This document shows, piece by piece, positions 21,911-34,854 of a stretch of 64,000 nucleotides of DNA. The stretch spans positions 107,760,406-107,824,405 of the forward strand of contig NC_081415.1 of assembly GCF_030272615.1 (NCBI RefSeq), in the 5' to 3' direction. Position numbers and translations under genes: made by a program. The notes under the pieces were generated by a model that was not told the DNA's origin, did no database searches, and saw only the letters and a list, made by a program, of their open reading frames with translations. The DNA is from Cryptomeria japonica (lineage: Eukaryota > Streptophyta > Pinopsida > Cupressales > Cupressaceae). The first letter of the stretch is position 1, and every line of letters begins with the position of its first letter.

Positions 21911-22669
21911 CGGGTAATCCCCCTTGGATTGATAATCTAAAAATATTAATTTTTAAATGAATTTACATCCAATTAGTTGAAGTTTAGATAACCCCATTAG
22001 GGTTTGGATGTGTGTGAAGATCTTGAAAATTTATTTTATCTTGATGATTTCAACGGATGATAACGAAATAAGGATGGCATATTTAATAGAAAATAGGACT
22101 TAGTTGTTTTAGGACACAAGTAGAAGGCCACCTTAAGCCTTTTTGCTATAGAGCTACCATCGTGGGTGGCAACCATAGAGAAACTGTCTGGGACATTGAC
22201 CCTAGAAAGGGTTGTGTACCCACCAAACAGTTTACATTAAACCATAGTTAGAAACTAGAACTACATACTTTATGCCTTGATACCATGCCGAAATGGGTAT
22301 GTAGGTAGTCTAGGGATGAAGTTGTCCCTTGTACTCAGGCGTTCGGTGATGGGGATTAGGATTTGGTTATGGGTGAGTAGTTAGTTCTTGAAGCTCCTTG
22401 GTATTTTAATCAAATGGTGCAGATACTAATTGAAAGGTTAAAATTAATTCAATGCATACTCAGAAGGAATCCCGTATGGATTCGCTTGACTTCCTACGGC
22501 TTTAGGCTAAATTCCGAGGCAAAACTCAAGCTTGTTTATGTAATTTTTTTAATACTCCTAAGGACAGCAACCTCGGTGCACTCCTAGTAGGGGAGTGTAT
22601 TGTTTAGAGAGTGGCTCAGGACCCAAATGGTCCCGATGAGTTTAAAGTCTCTGGCCAGAGCATATCCTA

Positions 22670-22865
22670 TTCTTATGAATAGATGCCTACCCTGTTTGGG
22701 TAGATGCCTATCCCAGATTGGATAGATGAAACCTCCTATCCCGTATGGACAGATGCCTAACTCGTATGGTTAGATGCCTAGTCCCGTATGGATAGATGCC
22801 TAACCCGTATGGATAGATGCCCATCCCGGTTGGATGGATGGCTATCTTGTTTGGATAGATGTACC
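22670..22865. repeat. Minisatellite of about 20 bp in X1
   Basis: About nine variants of CCCGTATGGATAGATGCCTA occur in tandem, 20-22 bp each, close to the end of X1. X2 has the matching array at about 27335-27562 with different unit variants. Confidence 0.9.
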
Positions 22866-25800
22866 TGAGTAAGTGATTGAAAAAAATAAAATAAGAATAA
22901 GAATAAGTAATAATAAGAAATCAATATTTTTATATATTTAAAAAAAAAAAAATCAGTTGAGTTTTTGGATTAAGTTAAGTGGGTTATTACACGATGGAAA
23001 TGGAGGAGATAGTCATAATCCTAGAATAACAAACCAACAACCTTGTCTTCACCAAATGATTTTTTGGGTCCACATAAGACTTGGATGGGGTCGAGGGTTT
23101 GGGAGAGGTTACCAGGATAACCCAAGATGGGGTCAGGACCTATGGTGGCCTGCCAGGGTAGCCATACCAAGCTATGTGATGACACTCTTCCCTTATCATC
23201 ACTAGTGTGTAGTCTTGTTGGTTTCACCTGAATTTTGATGTGGAGTCATGTTCTGTGAGTTTTTACTTCATGTGAGTCTTTTCGATGTTGTGATTTTGGC
23301 CATGTGTGTGTGAATACCTTTAGGTTGCTAGTGGGTCTTATTTCTATCTTCTCGCACAGTGGGGTGGTTCTTTGTGAGCCACATGGTCGAGTGGCAATGC
23401 CACTTTCCATTGAGTGTGTTTGTTCCTTCTTGCGGAGTTCGCTTCACAGGTGTTCCAATCGTGCTTAGATTCGAGCATCTTGTTATCCAGTTGTATCCCA
23501 TTTATTAAGGATCATTCTTTGTATATCTTGGACCTTTTATGGTCAGTTGTTATTAATTTGATATGTATGCCTTCACGGCAAGATGTAAATTGTAATGTAA
23601 ACATTATCTGAGTTTTGAAACTTAGTGATTTAATGGAATGCAATGTAGTTTTTATGTTATGATTCAAGCAATGTATAAATGGAAATTAAATGTTAATGCA
23701 TATGTTTCATTTGAATATTAGATGTATTGTAATGGTTATATTCCTAATGAATAAACTTAAACATGTTATCGATGTTTAAGACTATTGGATGAATTAACCA
23801 TGTTATTGATGTTTTAAAGTTTAATCACCTTAATTGGATTAATTAATGTTGAGAAAAGTTAGTTGTAAACCATGTTAACCAAGTTGGTAAACCCTTTAGG
23901 TGTTAAGTTAAGTCTTACGTTGTGTAATCTAAACTTAATCTTAACTCAATGTATCATTATACCTATTAAAGTTTAAAAATAAAAAAATATTTGCACTCAT
24001 TTCTAGTGTTTTAGTTTTATCCCTTCGTGGTTTTCTGGCGGGGCATTACACATGTAACCCCTACTATGACAATAATAATAATTTTGCATGGAAATTATTT
24101 TGAGAAAAAAGAATTTTTGAATTAATTAATTATTTTGGTAGTGGGAAATGTTTCTCTTTTTCTATATATTCAACACTAGATTTTCGAAAAAGGGTTGATC
24201 ATTATTGTATTATGTAATGAAATAGGTCTTGAATTGTTAAGATATTAGTTTTAAATTTTTGTTAGTTGTAGGAGGAAATTTTGTAGGAATTTTGTAGGGA
24301 TTTTACTTCGAGGATTTGGAGAAGATCTTCACCAATCTACAAAGCAAGGATTGGGGAAGGATAGGTGAAAAAATGATATGGGAATTAATCTCTTAAGGAG
24401 AAGTATAATGGGTCTAACTCTTGTTAATGCTCCTCTTATTGAAGTTTTAATATGGAAATCTATGTTTTAATATGGACATCTATTACTTTGATTTAGTTTT
24501 ACTTAGGATGTGGAAATATAATAGTTAAATCTTCTTATTAAACAAATTAGTTGATTTAAGGAAACAAAGGAAAAAGGGAAAAGGGAAATGATAATGCCCC
24601 TTGGAAAGATTTTGCACAAGTTAGGATAATTGAAATTATTGCAAGCATTGGTTTCTTTTTCATAGTATCACTAGTTAGTCTCAAATAATTTTAATAGTAA
24701 ATAAATTCCCTTGGAGGCATTTAATACAAATATTTAAGTTCTTTATTTATTGGACATCTAAAATACCCTTTTTGTACTTCAATTAGTGTAAAGGATAAAT
24801 GAATTTACCTCCCAAGTAAATATGTTTAGATTTGTAACTACCATTTTTAGGTATAATAATATGAACTAATTCAAACTTTGAATATTAGATTGTTCTTTAC
24901 ACAAAGTTATATTAAATTAAGATATGTAGTATATAAGGCATTTGAGAATAGTCAAATCTATTAATAGTTAAAAATATTTACCTTCTAGCTACAAAGAAAC
25001 ATAAGAATAGTAAAAGGAGAAGTTACATTTATATTGCAAGGTAATTAGTATAGATGAATCAATTTAATATTTAAACTTGGTGATAAACTGCATAGTTAAA
25101 ATTTCCAATCTATTTTGAACTAGTATTAATTAAGATGCTAAGAAAGATTATTTAAAAACCAAATTATTGCAATCCATAAAAACCAAAATAGTTTTAGCAA
25201 ATGCAAATGAAACAAAAAAAATATTGAGATCCTTTTCCATAAGAATATTAAACTAGACTTATTTGGCCAATTCTCAAATTAAATACTCATTTTTTGTTTG
25301 TAATGAAACCTAGTTTTGAAGGTGAAATAAAGTAGAATTTTGTTATTCTAGATTATTGGACCCATATCCTTATCAGGCACAAGAAATCCTATCCCTTGAT
25401 CACTTAGGGAATTAAATAATAAATTTAATTGAAGTAAATTTTAGGAGCAAGCATTAGCTCACTTTTAAGAATTTAAAATTGAAAGGGTTAATATTTGTAG
25501 AAAATACTCACGGATAAAGTTAACGTTACTTCAAGTGAAGAAAAAAAAGTTAGTTATAGTTCAAAAGAAACTAGAAGTAGATTGATTAGAATTGTTTATT
25601 AGGAGACTTAGTATTATGTACTTTGGTTATTTAGCAAGTGTATAGACTCTTTTCTAATCTTTATTTTTTCAAACAATTAGTAATTAAGAATAATGTGGTT
25701 ATTTTGAAACTTATTGTTGAATAGTTTTTCCTTCAAACAAGTGAGTATTAAATTCATTTCCAAAGTATCTTTATTTGATAATTTTAATTTTATTTTAAGC

Positions 25801-27334
25801 AATTTAGTACCTTTCAAGTATTAGGATTCACATTTAAAGTAATGATATCATTTGTAGATGAAATTTATGTTACTTCATATGGAAGAATTAGTTTAGCTTA
25901 TTATTAATAGTTTTTCCTTTCAAACAAGTAGATGTTAAAATCATGTCCAAAGTCTTGCTATCCAATCATTTAATTTTCTTTCAAGCAAATTAGTATCTTT
26001 CAAGTATTAGGATTCATGTTTAAAGTGTAATGGTTTGTTCCAAAACAATTATATCTTGCGAGTAATTCAAATCTTTTTCATAAGTATCTTTAAAAGTATC
26101 ATAGTTTCCAAGCAATTAGTACCTTCAGTTATTTAGTTCAAGTTTCAAAGTTTTAATTATTATCATAATTTTACTTCTAAGAAAATACTATTTTGAAGTA
26201 GCTAATTTGCTATGTTTCTTTCACTTATGTAAAATTTACACCTTAGTTTTTTTTATTTCGAGCGATAATTTCTTGTATATAATGGTTTTCTTTTTCAAGT
26301 TGTATTAGTATATTGCTTAGATTAAGTTTCATGAATTCAAAGTTAGATTCTTAGATAGACAGCTAAACAAAAGTAGTTGAAAACAAAAACCTTAACAGCG
26401 TTTGATATCTATGGTGCCTTTGGGTCACACTTATGGGTAATGTTGTCATGTTGAACTACTGTACTTAATGACTAATAAAGTTGCAACAATAGTGCCTGTG
26501 GCATCGTCCCTCTAAATCATCAGGGAGAAATAAGGGTCATTTGCAAGTTAAATTACAAGGGTTGGGTAATCCCCCTGGGATTGATAATCTAAAAAGATAA
26601 ATCTTAAATGAATTTACATCTGCTCAATTAAACCTTAGAAAACCCCATTAGGGTTTGGTTGTGTGTTACAATTTTGGAAAAATATTTTATCTTGATGATT
26701 TCAACAGATGATAACAGATTAAGGGTGATGTATTTAATAGGAAGTAGGACTTAGTTTCTTTTAGGCCACAAGAGGAAAGCCATCTTGAGCCTTTTTCTAT
26801 AGAGCTACCATCGTGGGTAGCAACTGCAAAGAAACTGTATGGGACATTGACCCTAGAAAGGGTTGCATACCCACCAAACAGTTTACATTAAACCATAGTT
26901 AGAAACTAGAACTACATACTTTACACCTTTATCTCATGCTGAAACGGTTATGTAGGCAGTCTAGGGATGGAGTTGTCCCTTGTACTTAGGCGTTCAGGGA
27001 TGGGGATTAGGATTTGGTTAAGGGTGAATTGTTCAAGGTTTTCAAAGCTCCTTAAGCCCCTAAATCAATGGGTACAGATGATGCTAATTGGAAGATAAGA
27101 TTAATTAAATACATACTTAGAAGGAATCCTACATGGATTCCCATGACTTCCCGAGGCTTTAGGCTGAATTCTGAGGCGGAACTCAAGATCATTTATGGAA
27201 TTTTTTTTATACTCCTAAGGATGGTGACCTCGATGCACTCCTAGTAGGGGAGTGTAGTCTTTAGAGAGTGGCTCACGACTAGGATGGTCCCGATGAGTCT
27301 AAAGTCTCTAGCTAAAGCATATCCTATTCTTATG

Positions 27335-27562
27335 AATAGATGCCTACCCTGTTTGGGTAGATTCCTATCCTAGATTGGATAGATGAAACCTCTTGTCCCA
27401 TATGGACAGATGCCTAATCTGTATGTTTAAATGCCTAAACCATATGGTTAGATGCCTACTCCCATTTTGGATAGATGCCTAACCTATATGGTTAGATGCC
27501 TAACCCATATGGTTAGATGCCCATACCGGTTGGATATATGTCTATCTCATTTGGATAGATGT
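27335..27562. repeat. Minisatellite of about 20 bp in X2
   Basis: Counterpart of the array at 22670-22865, with units such as CCATATGGTTAGATGCCTAA. Unit number and order differ from X1. Confidence 0.9.
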
Positions 27563-27663
27563 ACCTGAGTATGTGATTGAATCAAACACAATTAAGAATA
27601 AGTAATCAATCTAAAAAAAAAATAGTTGAGATTTTTGGATTTTAAGTTAAGTGGGTTATTACA

Positions 27664-28677
<1,014 letters not shown>

Positions 28678-31089
28678 TGTTGGAATGTGTTGTTGTCATT
28701 GATGTCAACATATTCCTGTATTGCAAAGAATTTATTCATTTCAGAGAGTTGGTTTGGTTGTAAATCTGTTGATGCAAATTAATGGGTTTTGAGATACTTA
28801 TCTCTAGTTGATTCAGTATGAGTTTCAGTGTTATGGAAAGTGATTAGGTCAAGTTATGCGATCTGAGGTGGTGATTGGTTTTTCTATTGGTTCTATGTTG
28901 TAGAGATACAATTTTTAGATTGTGTTGCTTTAAAATTAATTATTTATGTTGTATGAATTGTGGTGAGAGTTTGGGATGTTCATTTGTGTCCTCAATTCGG
29001 ATGGTTCATGATTTGGAACATCACAAGCGTATCTTTCAGTTTGTTGTTGGTGTTCTTGAGCTCTGCTGATGAAATGTTGATGATTATATTGTTATCCGAG
29101 TTGTTTCGGTTATTGTTGAAGAGGGGAAAACAGATTAGAAGGTCAAATAGTCAAAAACATAACGAAATAAACATGCATAATGCTAAAATATCACGGAAAG
29201 ACCATTTCACCTTGTTATTTTACCTTCTCCTTCAGATTGAGCTTGATGAAGTGAAGGTGCCCCTTGATAATGCTCCACTTGAGGTGCTCCTTTGATTGCT
29301 GGATGTGGATGGCTCTCCAATGCTGTGCACAAATGGAATGGATTTGGAAAATCATAAGGATGAGATGATCAAGTTGCCAAGATGATTTCCTGGGCTCAAA
29401 AGGGTAGCATAAGCTTACTGGATTTCAAGATGTGTTTGAATGAAGGGATGGAGCCCTATTTTATAGGAAGAGGAGAGGAAAATGGATGGCTAGGATGAAT
29501 TCAAGATGAAGGGCTAAGATTTACTTGTGAGCTCACACAAGGTCCAAGAGAGGGTGTGGAGACCAAGAAATATGCCTTAAAGGCATTTCGTATCTCCACA
29601 CTCCACAAGGTGCATTGGAGGAATTAAAAATTCTCCAAAAAAGGATATCATGGGGATTTGAGGAATAAAAAAGAATTAAAAATTCCTTGGGAGAGGGGAT
29701 GCTTGGAGGAATGTAAGATTTTGAAAATCTTACAATCAGGAAAAGAGTATTTAAAAGCAAGGAGTTGACTTTGTGGCTAATCATGCTGATTAGCCATTAA
29801 CGATTCATTAAAAGGGGGATTAGAGGAAATGTTAGGTCGGATTAGGATAATTTGACTAGGAGAGAGAATGAGTGGAGGGAATAAAAAATTAGAAGAATAA
29901 TGTTAAGTGAGTTTAGGGAGTTTCTAGAAGAATTTATTAGGTTAATGATGAATTAAGAAGATGATTTGTAGGAATCATGTAGGTTAACTAATTAATTGAA
30001 ATTAATTAGCTAAGAGAAAGATTTGTGAGGATTTGATTTTTTAGAAGAATAAAGAAAAGGGATTGATTTATTAAATAAATCAATCACATGCTATAGTGAC
30101 AATATTAATTATATTTAATTAATATTGAGGAGAATTTGAATCAACATAATTAATTAATTAATTATGTGAGGAATTAAAATAATTAAAATAATTATTTTTA
30201 AGAGTCTACAATTGTGAAGGAATTCACATTGCTTGTTGATGTTCTTTGATCGTGTCTTATGAATTTTGGTGGTTCGTGTTGATCATGGTGCATGTTATTG
30301 AATATTTTATTGGTCTGGTAGTATTCTTCGTGTTATAGGACTTTTTGGCCAACCCGATGGTTGCATGTTGTTGATGGTCTTAGCATGATATTCGATGGTA
30401 TTTCATGTTTGAGGTTTTGATTTGGGTCCATGCTATGTTCTTTCTGACATTGTATTGGTCTACATATAGATTTATGTATCGTGTGATGTAATTTTGAAAT
30501 TAGGTCCTATGTGTTGAGTCGACCTTGAGATTAAGGTTGATGATTTGTATAAATAAGTGTTGTAATCATGTAAGATGTGTGTCTGTGGTTGTTTCTACGA
30601 TATGTGATAGTATTGTATGTGCGAACAACAAAATTGATCTTTCAATAGTGGAGAAGAGCAGAGAGGTGTTGTTGTCTAGACAATGTACTTAACCGAAACT
30701 GTGATCAGGTATTTGGAGATGTTATTCCTTCAGTTCATGTAATCCAAATTTTTGTAAGCCAACGAGCCTTCCTAGGATTGTATCGCTTTGTTTTTTTTTA
30801 GAAGTGAGATCTAGGCCTGGTGTGCCTGAATTCATGTGCATTCCCTATTGTAATATTTTTGTATACTACTATAGAGTATCATCATATTTTGGGTAGGTTC
30901 CCACCGTGGTTTTTCCCTTAACTGGGTTTCTCATGTCAAAAAATTGTGTTATGTGTGTTGTTGATGTTGTGTTTATCTTTTCTATTGTTGTTACTGATCA
31001 GATCTAAAGTTGAAGTTAATTTGTTTAAGTTTGGTAAAAATGGATTCACCCCCCCTGCTCTTAGTTTTCCTGCAGTGTTATTATCGACA
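28678..31089 (+). repeat. 5' LTR of the Copia-type element
   Basis: It starts TGTTGGAATGTGTTGTTGTC and ends TTATCGACA, next to a primer site. At 2.4 kb it is long for Copia, and an internal block of about 29117-30200 differs in style (A-rich, many short palindromes) from the T/G-rich rest. That suggests an insertion inside the LTR, but I could not fix its ends or find a clear target duplication. Confidence 0.6.
29526..30126. repeat. Cluster of short perfect palindromes
   Basis: Within 600 bases there are at least seven palindromes: TGTGAGCTCACA (29526-29537), ATGCCTTAAAGGCAT (29572-29586), a 21-mer with arms GTAAGATTTT (29713-29733), a 21-mer with arms GGCTAATCA (29775-29795), a 22-mer with arms CTAATTAATT (29988-30009), a 25-mer with arms GATTGATTTATT (30061-30085) and a 26-mer of AATATTAATTA type (30101-30126). 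Their function is unknown. Confidence 0.85.
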
Positions 31090-31091
31090 AT

Positions 31092-31103
31092 TTGTATCAG
31101 AGC
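31092..31103 (+). other. Primer binding site (initiator tRNA-Met type)
   Basis: TTGTATCAGAGC matches the common plant Copia primer site TGGTATCAGAGC at 11 of 12 positions and lies two bases after the LTR end. It sits 43 bases before the gag ATG. Confidence 0.85.
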
Positions 31104-31145
31104 TAGATCCTCTTGAAGGAGGTTGACTGCTTAAGGAGATCTAGG

Positions 31146-31838
31146 ATGGCAAATGTTATTTTCAAGGAGAGTCTGAGATTTGATGAAACTAATTACACTA
31201 TATGGAAGGACCGGATGGAGTTTCACTTGAAGTGTGTTGGAGAAGATTATTGGAAGATCACAACGAATGCCTACAATGTTCCTCAGAATGGTCCTATTAC
31301 TGCAATTGCGATCAAGGATGTTGAACATAATATAAGAGATAAATAAGAATTAGTGAGTTCCTTGACTGATACAAAGATGACTAATGTGATGGGATTGCAG
31401 ATTGCACATGAGATTTGGGAGAAGCTAGAAACTTTGTATGAAGGAGATAGACGTGTGAAACTTTCTAAATTGTAGAGCTTGAAAGGAAAGTAGAAGTTGA
31501 TAAGAATGGGAGACGATGAGAATATTTCATCCTTTATGGCTAAAGTGAATGATCTTGTGTTTAACATCAGATGTGCTGGAGGAGTCCTTAAAGAAAATGA
31601 GATTGTAGCAAAAGTATTGAGATCATTACCTCCTGCTTATAAACACAAAGTATCTACTATTGATGAGATCTAGACTATGACAACTGTGACAAGAGATAAG
31701 TTGGTTGGTAAGCTTGTTGCTTTTGAATTGTAGGAACTTGGTGAATCACATGGCAAACCTGAGATTGCATTTAAAGATACTATATCTGAGAAGCAGAAGC
31801 ATGATTAGGGAGAGAGTTCAACTAGGGTTTCCAAATAT
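31146..31838 (+). pseudogene. Copia gag, N-terminal part
   Basis: From ATG at 31146 the frame reads MANVIFKESLRFDETNYTIW, then MEFHLKCVGEDYW, a UBN2/gag-type start, and continues to RVSKYE at the insertion point. Six in-frame stops interrupt it: after NIRDK (TAA), in KL*SLKGK* (two), in DEI*TM, in FEL*EL and in KHD*GE. Nearly all are what CAG or CAA becomes after a C-to-T change. The remainder continues at 39013 beyond the nested element. Confidence 0.85.
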
Positions 31839-31843
31839 GAAAG
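31839..31843. other. Target-site duplication, left (GAAAG)
   Basis: GAAAG here and GAATG at 39008-39012 flank the nested LTR element. The gag frame across the empty site (SKYE then WEMREMEE) shows that GAATG was the original, with one later change in the left copy. Confidence 0.75.
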
Positions 31844-33039
31844 TGTAGCATCCTAAAATTGCACCCTTTACAATTTTGACCGTATTTTGGGCCCTCACCT
31901 TATTGGTCGGTTTCCCCATGCTTCATCAAGACCTGTTTATGCCTCTTTTATGCAACCAAACTTCATTTTTCACTTTAAAACTTGCATAGCCCTTTGATCC
32001 TAGCCTAAACTAGGGTACGACCAAGATGCCACACCCTAGTCCTCCCTAGGTAGGACCTATCTTCAGGTCCTTCCCCCTTGGCCCTATTTATATTATGAGC
32101 AAGAAATTAATCTCTTATCTAGGGCTCTATCGAAACATTAAACAATATTTGATAATAGGCAAGTATATAAGGAGATTTTTCCTTTTCATTTGTCAATCCA
32201 TCAATCCATCATCAATTACAAGGCGAGAAGATGTTAGCGATCATAAAGCAAAGAGACTATGTTCAAGCATCAAGCATTCATCATCTAGCATTCCTCAAGG
32301 TTGCAGTTTCTTCATCTATCCATTGGAGCAACATTACACCATTCATTTGCAAGCATGTGTGTGTGTTAGGATTTTGTCATGTTTATGCCATTTCGTACAA
32401 CATATGTGATTACATCTAAGAAGCAAAGCATCATCATCATCTATTGCAGATCTGAAGGTATACCTTTCCATCATTTATCTCAAGCATTTGCAGTATTTCA
32501 GTCAAGGTTGATTCCAAATAAGGGTTTGACTTAGGCAAACCCCTATTCCCAACCCATTTCTTCTTTTTTTGTGTGTACAAGAAAGAGGTGTGTAACTGTA
32601 CTTCTGGAGTTAAGCTTTATTCACAGAGATGGAAAAACCCTTTTCGACTTGTCAAAAGTTTGAAGGACTGATAGGAGAGTGCCCCTGTTCGGACACATGG
32701 TTCTTTCAACTTTTGCTAGATGTCACAGAGTAGTTTTGAATCATCTTAAACTTCTTAGATGAAAGTGCATGACTGAATCTTGAATCTGTAGCTCGTTGTT
32801 TTCTCATACTTTGTCGTCATTTCTAGCACTTTACTTATTCAACTTACAAAAGAAGGTCAAACACATTCCAATGTAAATTAATCTACTTAGTATTTTGTCC
32901 TTGCATCCTTTGGGATTGGATCTAAAAGATTCAACCCCCTCTTTTGAATGTAAAGTTCCCCCAAGTAAAAATTGATCTTAGTAAATTCCATCTTCTTTCA
33001 AGTGGCAAATTGGCTAAGCCTCAAATTTTCCACTTTACA
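31844..33039 (+). repeat. 5' LTR of the non-autonomous element
   Basis: 1196 bp, TGTAGCATCC...CACTTTACA, paired with 37803-39007. The spurious open frames within it (32095-32419) have no counterpart in the 3' LTR. Confidence 0.9.
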
Positions 33040-33058
33040 TTTTGGTGAACCCAACTCC
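33040..33058 (+). other. Presumed primer binding site region
   Basis: TTTTGGTGAACCCAACTCC follows the 5' LTR directly. The TTTGGTG beginning is common at Gypsy-type primer sites; the tRNA could not be identified by eye. Confidence 0.5.
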
Positions 33059-33952
33059 TTACACCATTAATTTCTATTTATTTGTTTTTAGATCTGAGTG
33101 TATAAAATTTAAAATTCAAATTTTCATTTACAAGTTTGATTTTCTTGCAAATTTTAAAAATTTAGAGGTTGATTTCATTAAAACACTAATTTTAATTTCA
33201 AAATTGAGCTTGTGAATTGCTTAATTTGGATTAATTATTTCAGATTTGAATATTCATTCAATTTCAAAATTCAAATTTTCATCTACAAGTTAAATTTCAC
33301 AATTAATTTTTACAATTAAGCGGTTAATTTCAAAAACCCTAATTTTTAAATTTTTAAAATTGAGCTTGTAGGTTGTTTAAATTTTAAATTTCCCTCTTCA
33401 AATTTGGTTGCTAAATTCAAATTCAAAATCAAAATTGCTACCTTGGATCAAATTTCAATGTCAAATTTTAATTTTAAAGCTAAGTGGTTAATTAAATAAA
33501 CCCTAATTTCTAAATTTAAATTCATCTTATGCATTTTCTAATTGTTCAAATTCCAAATTTCATTCTTAGATCTATTTTCAAATTTAAATTTTTAATTAAG
33601 TGGTTCTTTTTACAGAACCCTAATTTTAAATTTAATTCTCTTGTGAATAGTTCAAATTTAAATTTTTAAAAAATTAAGAGATTATTTTCAAGACCCTAAT
33701 TATACATTTCAAATTCCTAGAAGGTTGTATAATTTTTCAAAAATCGATCAATCATTTTCCTAAAATTTTGAATTAAAATTTCAAGTTCTAAATCTCAACA
33801 TTCAAATTCTCATTTTCACATTTTTCAAAATTTAAAACAAAAAAAAAAAATCAAATTTGAATCTCATCAATTTAAAAAAATTAAGTGGTTTTGTTATAAA
33901 ATCCTAATTTATTTTCAAATAAATTGCTTGAAGTTAAATTTCAATATTAATC
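33059..33952. other. AT-rich leader of the non-autonomous element
   Basis: No gene is seen. It is composed of repeated variants of a block with CAAATTTTCATTTACAAG and AAGTGGTTNATTTNANNAAACCCTAATTT spaced 100-170 bases apart (near 33170, 33320, 33490, 33600, 33690 and 33885), that is, a degenerate tandem repeat between primer site and first frame. Confidence 0.6.
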
Positions 33953-34399
33953 ATGGCAATTAATGGACTTGATCTATTTGCTATTTCACATATGATTACA
34001 TTGTTTTTTATGTACTTTTATTATAATCATGTGTTGGATAATGGCTTCTTTCACTTCATGTTACTTCTTTTCATTCATAACACTTGGACATATTGCATTC
34101 TTCGAATTTCTAAGTTGATTCCTTTTCATATGTTAGATCTCAAAGATTTTATTTATTATGTACATTGTGTTATGGTGATGTTTTTGGGTAAATGCATTTC
34201 ATATATAAATCACCTAAAAGCTTTCGTAGATCCTAATCCCAGAGATAACAATGAGAAACCTAATACTTGTACCTCTCCTAGGGTATCTAATGTGATTGAG
34301 GAAAGAGATAATACTCATATCAATGATCTCTCTAATGGAGAGGAAGCATTTAAAAGCAACATGGATCCATCTTCTTCTCATATAAATACCCTTGCATAA
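33953..34399 (+). CDS. Hydrophobic ORF of 148 aa in the non-autonomous element
   Basis: An uninterrupted frame starts MAINGLDLFAISHMITLFFM. The first 95 or so residues are very hydrophobic and could form two or three membrane segments (for example MITLFFMYFY, FMLLLFIHN and FIYYVHCVMVMFLG). The remaining 50 are polar and acidic. I do not recognise it. It lies where gag would begin in a full element. It may be a degraded non-standard gag head, a captured piece, or an open frame by chance in T-rich DNA. The downstream gag-like pieces are in the same strand but broken. Confidence 0.3.
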   Translation: MAINGLDLFAISHMITLFFMYFYYNHVLDNGFFHFMLLLFIHNTWTYCILRISKLIPFHMLDLKDFIYYVHCVMVMFLGKCISYINHLKAFVDPNPRDNNEKPNTCTSPRVSNVIEERDNTHINDLSNGEEAFKSNMDPSSSHINTLA

Positions 34400-34854
34400 T
34401 GGGGGAAAGGTCAAAACATTATTATTTCTATCTCTCTAGATCCTCCTTATTCTCCTAGAGCCTATCTTAAACATTAAAAAATTTGTAGAGAAAATGATGT
34501 CATGCATTTCATTCATGATCTTTCCCCCCATTAACATTAAGCAAAGATGAAGCCTTAGATGAGGATATGCATGATGAAAGAAAGGAAAATCCTCATCCAC
34601 AAGATATTCCTTCTTCATCTACTAATCCTTTCATTCCTTCTAAACATCCTTACACTAAAAAATTCAAATAAATTTATTGTAATGTTCCCCCGCCTTCTCA
34701 ATTAAAAGACTCTTATAGGAGTGGCTTTAACATAATATCAAACACAAGGTTTTAGAGGACAAGGACTTGGAAAATTTGAACAAGGAATTCGAGTCCGTAT
34801 AAACCCTCCTATACAAATAACCACAAAGGACTGGAAAATGGTAATAAATCTCCT

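Larger units (their letters stand above)
17646..22991 (-). mobile_element. Long LTR-like repeat X1 (5.35 kb), inserted in element H
   Basis: It begins TGTCATAACCC and ends GGGTTATTACA. The right target duplication is CGATG (22992-22996) and the left is TGATG (17641-17645). In copy B the left site still reads CGATG (52033-52037), so the pair was exact and copy A lost it by a C-to-T change in a CpG. Across 5.35 kb there is no meaningful ORF. Inside are an ATT tract, a block near 21740-21910 that is GC-richer than its surroundings, and a minisatellite at 22670-22865. It is best read as a solo LTR of a long-LTR family. Confidence 0.75.
17194..24050 (-). mobile_element. Element H, about 1.5 kb, LTR-like, inserted in X2
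   Basis: It begins TGTAGTACCTC and ends GGCGGGGCATTACA, with the 5-bp target duplication CATGT on both sides (17189-17193 and 24051-24055). Its own sequence is 17194-17645 plus 22997-24050, about 1.5 kb, the rest being the X1 insertion. TG...CA ends and a 5-bp duplication fit a solo LTR or a small LTR element. The open frame near 22957-23205 has no recognised domain. The minus-strand orientation rests only on the TGTAATGCCCCGCC start typical of plant LTRs. Confidence 0.7.
16423..27663 (-). mobile_element. Long LTR-like repeat X2, interrupted by two nested insertions
   Basis: The repeat starts TGTCATAACCC (first G mutated to A here; copy B at 51023 has the G) and ends GGGTTATTACA. On the minus strand that is a conventional LTR-type start, TGTAATAACCC, hence the orientation given. 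Its parts are 16423-17193 and 24056-27663, about 4.2 kb after removing the insert and a 204-bp tandem duplication. It is collinear with X1 (17646-22991) at an estimated 80-85% identity but lacks about 1.2 kb of it. There is no coding capacity. It is probably a solo LTR of an LTR retrotransposon with unusually long LTRs. I could not confirm a target-site duplication (flanks AGTTC and TTCTT). Confidence 0.65.

Noticed and set aside
32095-32419. Frames of 62-104 codons inside the 5' LTR at 31844-33039
   Set aside because: The 3' LTR partner does not keep them, so they are not conserved coding sequence.
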